Source: Laccaria trichodermophora
Taxonomy: Eukaryota > Basidiomycota > Agaricomycetes > Agaricales > Hydnangiaceae
Assembly (NCBI GenBank): GCA_018417955.1
Contig: JACTVC010000004.1
Span: 1,116,001-1,180,000, forward strand
Direction of reading: 5' to 3'
DNA: 64,000 bases
How positions within the stretch are numbered: position 1 is the first letter of the stretch; each line of letters begins with the position of its first letter. The translations under genes and the position numbers were made by a program. The notes under the pieces are model-generated. The model made no database searches and was not told the DNA's origin. It saw only the letters and a program-made list of their open reading frames with translations. Of the stretch, positions 45,301 to 56,766 are shown piece by piece.

Positions 45301-47949
45301 GTCGTCGTGTGTTGGCGTGCTGATGCGCTGGCGTGCTGTGCGTCCCTCGTCGTGGGCATGGTGTTAGCGAGCTGGGTTGGGACGAGTTTGGGGGGGGGTG
45401 CTCACCTAGGACGACGAACGACAAAATCGTCGTTCATCGTCTCGTTGCCACGTCGCTGATAGCGACGTGGCAACGTGTTGCCGCGCTCGTTTACTGGGGT
45501 TGTGGACGTGGTGTCGAGGCGTCGTCTCCCGCATCGTGGCCGTCGTCGTTGTCGCATCGTGGCTGGTGTGCGTGGTGGTGGACGTTGGCGACGTGGTGTG
45601 TAGGCGTCGGTGATGGTGGTGGTGGTTGAAAGAGATGGCGTTGTTTGTTGATGATGTCGAAATCAAACGTCGGCATTTGCCGACGTTTGATTTGGGCATT
45701 AGGAATTCCGTTCCGGTCACATTCCATGAGCATTCCTTCCGGGTGATCACCGGAATCATTCCGGCGGAATTTGAATTCCATTCAAAATTCCGCGGAATTG
45801 TTTGATCAATTTGGCAGGGCCCTCTGCCAAATTTGATTCCTCCGGAATTCCAGGAATTCCCCGGATTCCGCCGGATTCCGGCAGGAATCAGTGGAGGACA
45901 ATAAAGACCTCGGAATTCTGAAGGAATCTGACTGGAATATGCAAGAATCCAAGTGGAATAGGCAGAAAATCTCATTATTTACGTTATAAATCAGAATAGA
46001 TCAGCACTGAGCTAGAGACTTAATCTGCACTAATTCAATTCCTCAACAGACAAAATTTCTTATACAGTTCACACCTAGTCAAGTCATAGACCTCAGTAGA
46101 CAAATTTCAATGTATTTTACTACAAATTCACACCTATTCAAAGCCATAAGATCTCAATAGAACAAATTTTAATGTATTTTATTGATACATGAAATCTATT
46201 TTATTACAGTAGGCATAGGGAAGGGGGGAGGAGGGATGGAAGGGAGGGGGAATGGAAGGGAGGGGTGAAAGATGAGTGCAGGCAGGTACACAAAAGGAAG
46301 GGATAGAGAAGGGGGAGGGAAAGGAAGGGGGAGGGAAAGGAAGGGGGGAGGGAAAGGAAGGGGGGAGGGACAAGGAAGGGGAAGAGAAAGGGGGGACAGG
46401 GAAGGGGGGAAAAGGGAGGGAAGGAGGGCTTGACGACATGGGTGCTCGATGATGTGGGCGCCCAACAACATGGGCGCACGTTGTTGTTGTGTCACATCAC
46501 TGTCGTCATGTTGCGTTATCGTTGTCGTGTCACATCGCCATCATGTCGCGTTGTTGTGTTTTTGTTGTCTGATGACATGGACGTGCGTCGTGTTGTTGTT
46601 GCATTGTTGTGTCATGTTGTCGTTGTCACGTTGCGTCACCGTCATGTCGCATTGCCGGTCGTGTCGTGTTCTTGTTGTTGTGTTGCGTGGTCGCGTTCTT
46701 GTTGTGTCGCATTGTTGTTGGGTTGTGTTTCGGTGATTGTTAGCGGGGTGGGTTGGGATGGAGGAGGGGGGGGACTCACCTTTGAATGACGATGAACAAT
46801 GACGTCATTGTTGTTCGTTGTTTGGTTGCCACATCGCTGATAGCGACATGGCATTGGTGACGTCGCGTTCCTGTGTTTGGTGGTCATGGTTGCCGGTTGA
46901 TGAGCATTGTGGGTGGTGGTGACCACAGGTGATGGTGGTGACGTGGCGATGGGTTGGTGTCATCGACGATGGTGGTGGTTGAGATGAGAGAGTGGGTTGT
47001 TTGTTTCTGATGCCCAAATCAAGTGTCGGTGTTTGCCAACGCTTGATTTGGGCATCAGAAATTCCGTTCCATCTTGTTCCGTGGCTATTCCTTCCAGGTG
47101 ATCACTGGAATTCATTCTGGCGGAATTTGAATTCCATTCAAAATTCCACGGAATTGTTTGATCAATTTGGCAGGGCCCTCTGCCAAATTTGATTCCTCTG
47201 GAATTCCAGGAATTCCCCAGATTCTGCCAGATTCCAGCAGGAATCAGTGGAGGACAATAAAGACCTCATTCCCCCTACCTCTCTTCGTGCTGTGAACATA
47301 GGATATGGCACCCCCTTCAAGTCAAGCTCGCAGTTTTTCACAAGACCTGAAGGAATTACTTTGCTGCCGCCAAAAATGATAGCTCAGCAAAACGTGCTTG
47401 TAGGCTTACTAGGGTTGCCGCCTACCCCAGTGTTCGAAAGCATCTCAAATGCAAAAGAATCCCGTCAACCGCAAAAAGCTAGCACACAACTACAGCCTCG
47501 ACCATCCAACCCTTTTGAAGGTCGACAATTGCCCCCACATATGAGTCAGGCTCTACAAGACGACGTTGGTTGTGTCTCAGTTCCGTCCAATTACTGACTA
47601 GCCAACACTCCACTGGCAGGCGACAGAGGTGACCATCAGCCAACTTCGGCAGAGGATGCCTCGGATGGAGAATCTTCTCGACATCGTCAATCTCCTAACA
47701 ATGATTGGTGTGGAAATGGTGGTCAAGGACGAGGTAGCCAACTGGGAGGTAGCCAACTGGGAGGAGACACTGACAGGGACGGTAAGGTACCAACTTCAGG
47801 ACGAGAGAGAGTTGCCAGAGAATGCATCGCCTTGAATGCATCAGCTGGCAGGATCCCCTTGACAGCTGTCTTTATACAAGCAGCAGAGGAACACACCTTC
47901 CTTCCTTCCAAATTAGCTGTTCAATTAACAGCTTGGATATCAGCCAGTG

Positions 47950-50900
47950 CTGTTACCTGAAGCATTCAGAATGGGAAGTTGTCCAAAAAGCATCTTATAT
48001 CAGAATGGGTAGTTGCCTGCTGGACAGTTTACCAAGAGTCATGATGTGTTGTCAACGTAGGCTATAGAGGACGTGAGTGAGCTCAGTGGTTGTGCTCACT
48101 GTTAGTGACAACGTTGGGCACTGTTTTAAGGGTCCAGGGTGCATTTCCAAATAAGGAAATATCCGCATTTCCAAATGAAAAATAGCAATAAAATAGGGAA
48201 AAAATCAGAAAAAAATGGGGGATGGTGCTCACTGTTAGTGACGACGTCGGGGGCTGTTTTCAGGGTCCAGGGCAGATTGCCAAATATGGTAATATAGCCA
48301 AGAATAGCCAGAAAATAGCCAAAAAATCAGAAAAAAATGGGGGATGGTGCTCACTGTTAGTGATGATGTCAGGCACTGTTTTCAGGGTCCATGGCACATT
48401 GCCAAATATGGGAATATATCCAAAAATAGCCAGAAAATAGCCAAAAAAACAGAAAAAAATCGCAGGTGGTGCTCACTGTTAGTGATGACATTGGGGTTGT
48501 TTTCAGGGTCCAGGGTGCATTGCCAAATATGGTAATATATTAAAAAATAGCCAAAAAATCAGGAAAAAATGGCAGGGTGGTGCTCACTGTTGGTGATGAC
48601 ATTGGGGTTGTTTTCAGGGTCCAGGGTGCATTTCCAAATATGGTAATATATCCAAAAATAGCTAGAAAATAGCAGAAAAATTGGAAAAACATATGAATGG
48701 TGTACAGAACATCAGGCACTGCCTTCAGGGTCCACTTCAGGGTCTATCCCAAAATGGAAATATGACCTGGTGTGACTAAAAGTGAAGAAAAGCAAGATGA
48801 GAATGATTTTACCTATCAGGGTCCATGTAATGGGATGTTGGGATGTTAGTCACATGACCAATTACCAAAAATGGTCAAAAAACGAAAGTTGTAGCCCTAC
48901 ACTGTAGCTTTCTGAATCTGTTTGAATTATGTTCTGAAGTGCTCCTGTTGTAGAGATATGAGGTAAAGGAATTTCAAAAGCATCGTGTTTTTTTTTTGTT
49001 TTTTGTGTTTTTCTCCATGAAAACAAAACCAAATAACATGATTTCAGTATATTTAGAAAGCTAAAAGAAAGGGCTACAATTATTGTATCGCGGGAAAAAT
49101 GACCAAAAAAGGAAGGTGCATGCCCTACAGATATAGACTACCAAGTTTACTGATAGACTACAAAAAAGTTGGACTTAGACTACATAGTTTACTGATACAC
49201 TATAAAAGACTACAAAGTTTACTGACACATACAAAAGACTACAAAAGTTTATAGACTACCAAATTTACTGATTGACTAAAAAAGTGAGACCCAGACTACA
49301 AAAGCTTGGACTTAGACTACAAAGTTTGTAGTGTCTGCTTTTTTATTAGAAAGTCTGTATTGTCTGCTTTTTGAGACTACAAAAGTTTGTAGTGTGCGCT
49401 TTGTCATTAGAAAAGTTTGTCGTGTGTGCTTTTTCATTAGAAAAGTTTGTAGTATCCACTTTTTGAGACTACAAAAGTTTGTAGTGTGTGCTTTTTCATC
49501 AGAAAAGTTTGTAGTATCCACTGTTTGAGACTACAAAAGTTTGTAGTGTGCGCTTTTTCATTAGAAAAGTTTGTAGTATCTGCTTTTTGTCATTACAAAA
49601 ATTTGTAGTGTGTGCTATTTCATTCAGTGTTGAACTTAAGGCTTAGGGGTTAATAAGGTTTAAGGCTTAAATTCATTCTAAGGCTAAGGGTTAGCATCAG
49701 TCAGAGTTTTCAATAGGTCTTAGTTAAGCCTTAGAAATGTGTGCCAAGAAAATATGACTATTATGTCACAGTGGAATGAATCAGATGGACAAATTGCAAA
49801 TTTACTCCACTTCCAAGTTCCAACCCTTCTTGCCCTGTACAAAGTTGGAAACACTTTATCCCCAGCACCAAGCAAATTGGGTCCCCTATCCATGCATACT
49901 TTTCTTTTCATGGCCAAAAAAAATCTGATATTGATGAACAGGCTGCAGGTGAGGCCATACCATTTTATCACTGGTACCCAGGAGAACCAGGTCTGTCATG
50001 GACTTATGGCTGAAAATAAACTGATAAGTATTGATGGACTGTCCACAGATGATACAAATTAGAGGTGGCAGTCATACATGGAGGTGGAGGAAGCCCAATT
50101 GATGAGTTTTTGGCAGATGAGAGAATATGTGCCAAATGATAGGAAAAATAGAGGGCTTAGGTGATGACTTCAAAGGACTGACAGGATAATCTATATTTAG
50201 GCAGAGCCTTAATAACCCCTTAGAATCAAGTCTTAATTAAGGCCTGTAACTAAGGCCTAAGCCTTAGCCAAAATTCTGGGGGTTAATAACCCCTTAGAAT
50301 CCAACACTGATTTCATTAGAAAAGTTTGTATTGTCTGCTAATTGAAACAACAAAAGGTTGTAGTGTCCGCTTTTTGAGACTACAAAAGTTTGTAGTGTCC
50401 GCTTTTTCATTTAAAAAAGTAGGTAATTGACATGTAGTTTATGGTGTCCTTGGACCTATCTATGTTATGGGGATGAGGTTGAAGGATTGCCATCATATTG
50501 CCAGTGCTGCAGCATTAGTTTTTGACATCATGCACAAGTTGTCTTGCACATCAGGAAAGGCCATCCTAAGCCTTTCATATTGATACTGCTGTCCTATCTG
50601 AAAAGATAATTGGAAGCTCATGTGGGGATATGCTGAAGGATTGACATGACTTTAAATATTGCTATTGCCACATCAGCAGTTTCTCACATCATGCCCAAGT
50701 TGGCTTTCAGCTAGAGGTGGCTATTCATGTTGATATCTACTCAATACATGGTCAACTTACAACATGACCTGACTTGAAGACACCTCCAAGGATGGATCAG
50801 CCCATCATCAAAAGCCAAGTTGGTCATGATGTCAAAAACTGGTGATGTTATGTCAATCCTTCAGTGATACCCCCACATGAATGTATCAAAGTTGACTATG

Positions 50901-52875
50901 TTTCATACAGGCCAGTACCTATAAATGTGAAAGCAGACAGGATGAAAGGTAACGTGGTCATGATGTCAAAAAACTGCTGATATCATATCAAATTTTTAGC
51001 CATATCCCCACATGAACTGATAATTATGTTTTATGATAGGACAGTAAGTATCAATATGAAAGGCTTAGGATGGCCTTTCCTGATGTGCAAGACAACTTGT
51101 GCATGATGTCAAAAACTAATGCTGCAGCACTGGCAATATGATGGCAATCCTTCAACCTCATCCCCATAACATAGATAGGTCCAAGGACACTGTAAACTAC
51201 ATGTCAATTACCTACTTTTTTAAATGAAAAAGCAGACAACTTTTCTAATGAAAAAGCAGACACTACAAACTTTTGTAGTCTCAAAAAGCAGACACTACAA
51301 CCTTTTGTTGTTTCAATTAGCAGACAATACAAACTTTTCTAATGAAAAAGCAGACACTACAAACTTTTGTAGTCTCAAAAAGCAGACACTACAACCTTTT
51401 GTTGTTTCAATTAGCAGACAATACAAACTTTTCTAATGAAATAGCACACACTACAAATTTTTGTAATGACAAAAAGCAGATACTACAAACTTTTCTAATG
51501 AAAAAGCGCACACTACAAACTTTTGTAGTCTCAAAAAGCGGATACTACAAACTTTTCTAATGAAAAAGCGCACACTACAAACTTTTGTAGTCTCAAAAAG
51601 CGGACACTACAAACTTTGTAGTCTAAGTCCAAGCTTTTGTAGTCTGGGTCTCACTTTTTTAGTCTATCAGTAAATTTGGTAGTCTATAAACTTTTGTAGT
51701 CTTTGTATGTGTCAGTAAACTATGTAGTCTAAGTCCGACTTTTTTGTAGTCTATCAGTAAACTTGGTAGTCTATATCTGTAGGGCATGCACCTTCCTTTT
51801 TTGGTCATTTTTCCCGCGATACAATAATTGTAGCCCTTTCTTTTAGCTTTCTAAATATACTGAAATCATGTTATTTGGTTTTGTTTTCATGGAGAAAAAC
51901 ACAAAAAACAAAAAAAAAACATGATGCTTTTGAAATTCCTTTACCTCATATCTCCACAACAGGAGCACTTCAGAACATAATTCAAACAGATTCAGAAAGC
52001 TACAGTGTAGGGCTACAACTTTCGTTTTTTGACCATTTTTGGTAATTGGTCATGTGACTAACATCCCAACATCCCATTACATGGACCCTGATAGGTAAAA
52101 TCATTCTCATCTTGCTTTTCTTCACTTTTAGTCACACCAGGTCATATTTCCCTTTTGGGATAGACCCTGAAGTGGACCCTGAAGGCAGTGCCTGATGTTC
52201 TGTACACCATTCATATGTTTTTCCAATTTTTCTGCTATTTTCTAGCTATTTTTGGATATATTACCATATTTGGAAATGCACCCTGGACCCTGAAAACAAC
52301 CCCAATGTCATCACCAACAGTGAGCACCACCCTGCCATTTTTTCCTGATTTTTTGGCTATTTTTTAATACATTACCATATTTGGCAATGCACCCTGGACC
52401 CTGAAAACAACCCCAATGTCATCACTAACAGTGAGCACCACCTGCGATTTTTTTCTGATTTTTGGCTATTTTCTGGCTATTTTTGGATATATTCCCATAT
52501 TTGGCAATGTGCCATGGACCCTGAAAACAGTGCCTGACATCATCACTAACAGTGAGCACCATCCCCCATTTTTTTCTGATTTTTTGGCTATTTTATTGCT
52601 ATTTTTCATTTGGAAATGCGCATATTTCCTTATTTGGAAATGCGCCCTGGACCCTGCAAACAGTGCCCGACGTCGTCACCAACAGTGAGCACAACCCCAA
52701 GCTCATCAGCACACCCTATGTACAGCCTACACCAATGGCACATCATGACTCTTGGTAAACTACCTTTTGGTAAACTGTCCCCTTGGCAAACTGTCCAGCA
52801 GGCAACTACCCATTCTGATATAAGATGCTTTTTGGGAAAGTATCCATTATTCATATATGAAAGTAACAGCTACTG
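47950..52875. mobile_element. Giant palindromic (fold-back) element, 4.9 kb
   Basis: The two ends are inverted copies: CCAGTGCTGTTAC at 47945 and GTAACAGCTACTGG at 52863-52876. Each is followed inward by AAAAAGCATCTTATATCAGA. Both arms then carry, in mirror order, four to five copies of a 120 bp repeat (CTCACTGTTAGTGA, GGTCCAGGG, CCAAATATGGTAATAT), a 300 bp block around GTAGCCCTACACTGTAGCTT, and an array of CTACAAAAGTTTGTAG with CATTAGAAAAG. Unique DNA continues to a centre near 50770. The left arm is lengthened by a hAT MITE at 49625-50309. The element separates gag and pol of gypsy copy 2. No clean target duplication was found and no protein is encoded. Confidence 0.85.
49625..50309. mobile_element. 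hAT MITE, 685 bp, nested in the palindrome
   Basis: It is flanked by exact 8 bp duplications ATTTCATT (49617-49624 and 50310-50317). The ends are CAGTGTTGAACTTAAGGC and, inverted, CAGTGTTGGATTCTAAGG, with CAGTGTTG shared, the classical hAT terminal form. The subterminal DNA is rich in AAGGCTTA and GGGGTTAATAA motifs. The interior encodes no transposase. It is absent from the mirror position in the right arm, so it inserted after the palindrome formed. Confidence 0.9.
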
Positions 52876-52877
52876 GT

Positions 52878-55800
52878 GACTGGGAGAAGACTATCATTTG
52901 AACTATGAATTGAACATGGCTCACCACGTCGAATTCTGTTCCACAGTCAATTTTGCGGGAACTCCTTATACAGTTCCAGCAAGAGGTGTCAGTCGTACCA
53001 GGGACTTCGATAGAATGAGACAGAGTGCATGCACGATAGGGAGTTTTATCAAGTCAAAGTTACACAAACAGAACAAAGCAAAGAAGGCTAGGCAACGTAA
53101 GAGGTTTGGTTTGGAGAAAAGAACCATTAGAGCTGCACAGGATTATCGACTTCGTCCAGAGGAATGTCGCACTATTAAAGTGGAGGGACATTTCAAAGAA
53201 GACCGCACTTGGTTAGTAGAAAAGAACATCTTAGCGTCTGTCAATGATTCGACTTTCCTTGTACCAAATGTGCTGATTTCCTCATTGGATCCTTGGGTCC
53301 CAATCACAAATCCTTCGACTCACCCCTGTACCATAAGGAAGGGGGATATAATTGGTTATTTGGTGGATCCTCAAGAATTCTTCGATTCACCCGAGTCGAA
53401 GGAACAGCTTGAACAACTGGAGAAATCAGCCCAAGCTATAGCAGCCATGATAACTATAGCGGCTGACAGAAAGGAGGCCCCCTCAGAGGAAAGCCATACT
53501 CCCACAAATCCGTCAGGAGAGAATGAAACTTCGCAGGAAGAACCTGAGCTTTTTGGACCTAAGACTGCTGAGCTCCCGGATACCACGACGTACCCTTCTC
53601 ATAAGATGGAGGAGTTCCTGGATGTAGGATCGCTACCTGAGAATCTAAAAGAGAAGGCATGGAATATGTTGAAGAAACGTCAGAAGGCCTTCGAATTTGA
53701 TGGTAGACTTGGACATCACCCTGCTAAAGTGCACATAAGGATGGAAGAGGGACAAGTACCCATAGCTGTACCAATGTATGGGTCGTCCCCAGCAAAACGA
53801 GTGGTCATAGACGAGCAGTTGGATAAATGGTTTGAGCAAGGAGTAATCGAAGCCTCCAGGAGTCCATGGAGTGCTCCAGTTGTGATAGCTTACCATCATG
53901 GAAAACCCCGTTTCTGCGTCGATTACCGAAAGCTAAACGCAGCCACGATCCCCAATGAATTTCCAATCCCCAGGCAAACAGAAATTCTCTCTTCTTTGTC
54001 AGGAGCTCAAGTCCTCTCCTCGCTAGATGCCTTATCCGGTTTCACGCAACTGGAGATGAGCGAAGAGGATGTTGAGAAGATGGCCTTCCGGACACATAGG
54101 GGACTGTTCCAGTTTAAACGGATGCCCTTCGGCTTGAGGAATGGTCCATCGATTTTCCAGAGAGTAATGCAGGGCATTCTCGCTCCCTACCTTTGGATTT
54201 TTTGTTTAGTTTATATAGATGATATTGTCATCTATTCAAAAACTTATGAAGAACACATTGAACATTTGGACAAAGTCTTAGAAGCCATCGAGAACGCCGG
54301 AATAATGTTATCCCCTGTTAAATGTCATCTTTTCTATTCCTCGATACTATTGTTAGGCCACAAAGTCTCTCGTTTGGGGCTATCAACTCACCTGGAGAAA
54401 GTCCAAGCTATCCAGAAATTAGAAAGACCCATGAAATTATCCCAACTACAGACATTCCTAGGAATGGCGGTTTACTTTTCAGCGTTCATCCTGTACTACT
54501 CTGATCGTTGTTACCCACTCTTTCAACTTCTAAGGAAGGGAGCTAAGTGGAATTGGTCAGCCGAATGCGAGACAGTGTTCCTGTCATTGAAGGAAGCCTT
54601 ACAGCAAGCTCCCGTATTAGGACATCCTATCGAAGGACTCCCGTATCATCTATACACCGACACTTCAGACGAAGCTCTAGGATGCGCCCTGCAACAAGTC
54701 CAACCAATAAAAATCAGCGACTTGAAAGGGACAAGGACTTACGATCAACTAAGGAAAGCATACGACACTGGGAAACCTCCCCCCAAGTTGATGGTTCAGC
54801 TATCTCCTGATTTAAAGGATAATCAGGTTGCTGAGGAATGGAATCGGGATTTCGATAACACCACGGTATACATCGAACAGGTCATAGCGTACTGGTCTCG
54901 TACTTTTAAATCAGCTGAAGTGCATTACTCCACGACCGAGCGCGAAGCTTTGGCGGCGAAAGAAGGGTTGGTGAAGTTCCAGCCTTTTATCGAAGGGGAA
55001 ACAATAGCTCTAGTCACCGACCATGCCGCTCTGCAATGGGCAAAGACTTACAAGAATGCAAATCGCAGGCTGGCAGCTTGGGGAACTGTATTCTCAGCAT
55101 ACGCTCCGCATTTGATGATAATTCACCATCCAGGGAGGAAACATTCTAATGTAGACCCGTTATCTAGACTGTACAGAGCTCCTCCCCCACATAACTCACC
55201 TGGAAGGGATGACTCAGTCCTGTTAGAAATCAACCCCATGCATATTGATGCTTCCCTGAACCCTTCCTTGGGAAAGGTCGCCTTCTCAGCTTCCCGGATA
55301 ATCGAGTGTCTGGAGGAAATGAATGAGGTTTGGCTGAAAACCCGTAGTTCCTCTAGAAAGGACGAAATGGAGACTAAGCCAGATAGTGAGGATGAGAAGC
55401 AGACCAACTCAGACTTACAATGTAAATCTCTCACCAATACCATCGAAGACCAAGCAGACGAATACTGGGGGGCTATGAACCCTCCCCTGAACACTCATGT
55501 CCATCTTCACGAATCCATCATAAAGGAATGGGTACAGGGATACAAGATGGACGCTCACTTGTCAAAAGCCTGGAATGATCCAAAATCTGAAGTGGAACAA
55601 TGGACGCTGGGGCATCGATTCTTCAAAGACGATCAGGGTTTGATGTTCTTCAGAGATGCTGATTACCAGCCTAGGCTTTGTGTTCCTACGTTGCAACGCT
55701 TGAAGTTGTTAGAGGAGGCTCACGAACTCGCTTATGAAGGCACTCACCAAGGGCGACCCAAGATGGACATCTGACTTTTGGAACAGCGTGGCAAAGTTTC

Positions 55801-56638
55801 TGAGGACGAAAATGTCCCTTTCATCGTCCCACCACCCCCAACACGATGGCCAAACAGAAATCGTTAATCGATTCCTAGAAATCATGTTGAGAGCGTTCGT
55901 ATCGGACAATAAAGAAAGTTGGGCTCACTGGTTACCTATGCTGGAATGGGCTTACAATGCAAGCGTGCATAGCTCTACAGGCTGTTCGCCTAACTTCTTG
56001 ATGTTTGGATTCGAACCGCGTACCCCGATAGATTTCTTGTTGCCTAAAGAGCAAGGTCACGACGTCAGTAGAACGGATTTGGAAAAGTGGCTGGCTCTTT
56101 TACAGATGCACAGGGAGAGCGCGAGACGAGCAATAGCTCACGCTCAACACCACCAAGCACAATCATTTAATAAGGGCCGCAAACCTCTATCCGAGCTGAA
56201 AGAAGGGGACAAAGTTTTAGTCAACCCACACTCATTGGAATGGCAAGAATCAAAGGGGAGGGAGCAAAGCTTACTACTCGATGGATAGGACCCTTCGAAA
56301 TTATTCAAAAAATCAATCCTAACGTATACCGCCTCAGAATGGGGGACAACTATCCTGGTTCCCCAGTAATCAATATACAACACCTGAAGAGGTACGAAGC
56401 GGATAACACATACCTCAACAGGACAACATTACCTGAGTCCTTTATCAGAAAAACAGAATCACAGGAATATGAAGTAGAGAAGATTGTAGGTCACAAGAGA
56501 GTCGGCAAGAAGGCCCTTCTGCGATATCTTATCAGGTGGTCTGGCTATGGACCTCAGTTCGACATGTGGGCCACTGCCCGCGACCTGAAAAATTCAGCAG
56601 AACTGCTATTGGAATACCAGAAGAAACATAACCTCTGA
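52878..56638 (+). pseudogene. pol: pol of gypsy copy 2, integrase deletion and one frameshift
   Basis: The open frame continues from LGEDYHLNYELNMAHH. A protease-to-RT linker (RTWLVEKNILASVNDSTF, PWVPITNPSTHP) is followed by the reverse transcriptase (PRFCVDYRKLNAATIPNEFP, MPFGLRNGPSIFQ, catalytic LVYIDDIVIYSK near 54215). RNase H follows (HLYTDTSDEALGCALQQ, STTEREALAAKEGL, VTDHAALQW), then an integrase start HELAYEGTHQG. There the frame jumps at 55750-55775 to GDPRWTSDFWNS in another frame, losing the CC half of the zinc finger and the first two catalytic Asp. The Glu segment (HDGQTEIVNRFLE) remains. A one-base loss in a G run near 56258 shifts the frame again into TTRWIGPFEIIQ and a chromodomain-like C-terminus (YLIRWSGYGPQFDMWATARDL). 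The clean RT box contrasts with copy 1. Confidence 0.88.
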
Positions 56639-56766
56639 ATGACCAAACGATTATCATTTCATCCTATGCAAACCTTTCATCTTTTCGTGTAATACTAGCG
56701 GCCCGGACTCTTCCACAACTTCATCAAAATTTATAACTCCGATTCTACTTATACTAATATCAAAAC

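Larger units (their letters stand above)
44085..47267. mobile_element. Dimeric hAT-like element with 8-bp duplication ATTCCCCC
   Basis: Exact duplications ATTCCCCC at 44077-44084 and 47268-47275 flank a 3183 bp element. Its inverted ends share CCTCCACTGATTCCT. Inside, two head-to-tail units can be traced. Each has GGAATTCC-rich subterminal DNA, the phrase AGACAGAAAATCTCATTATT or GCAGAAAATCTCATTATT (44332 and 45963), a purine tract, a CGTC- or GTTGTC-rich block, a GCCGACGTTTGATTTGGGC-type palindrome, and CAGTGGAGGACAATAAAGAC (about 45890 and 47245). No transposase is encoded. Confidence 0.8.
42625..47960 (+). pseudogene. gag: gag of gypsy copy 2, split by a dimeric element
   Basis: The frame starts MLHLEQVPTKVDTVGTNDSL. 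It runs through a Ser/Thr/Pro-rich region and a helical, probable capsid region (SLMGAVAQVVSELQIFLERM, QIHAAWMGLSRRLTLAQENL) to DELAIP at 44076. The 3183 bp element at 44085-47267 follows. After removing it and one copy of ATTCCCCC the frame resumes without loss as PTSLRAVNIGYGTPFKSS and continues to LTAWISAS near 47950, where the giant palindrome begins. In-frame TGA codons lie at 42823-42825 and 47595-47597; no frameshift is needed. A Gly/Gln-rich tract (GGQGRGSQLGGSQLGG) replaces a classical zinc knuckle. I assign it to gag by position upstream of pol in the same orientation and by its general layout. Confidence 0.65.

Noticed and set aside
1128..47597. TGA read as a sense codon (recoding) in this organism
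   Set aside because: Intact genes here (the TET gene and the gene ending at 22965) use TGA as their natural stop, and the internal TGAs occur only in decayed elements and one NLR gene.
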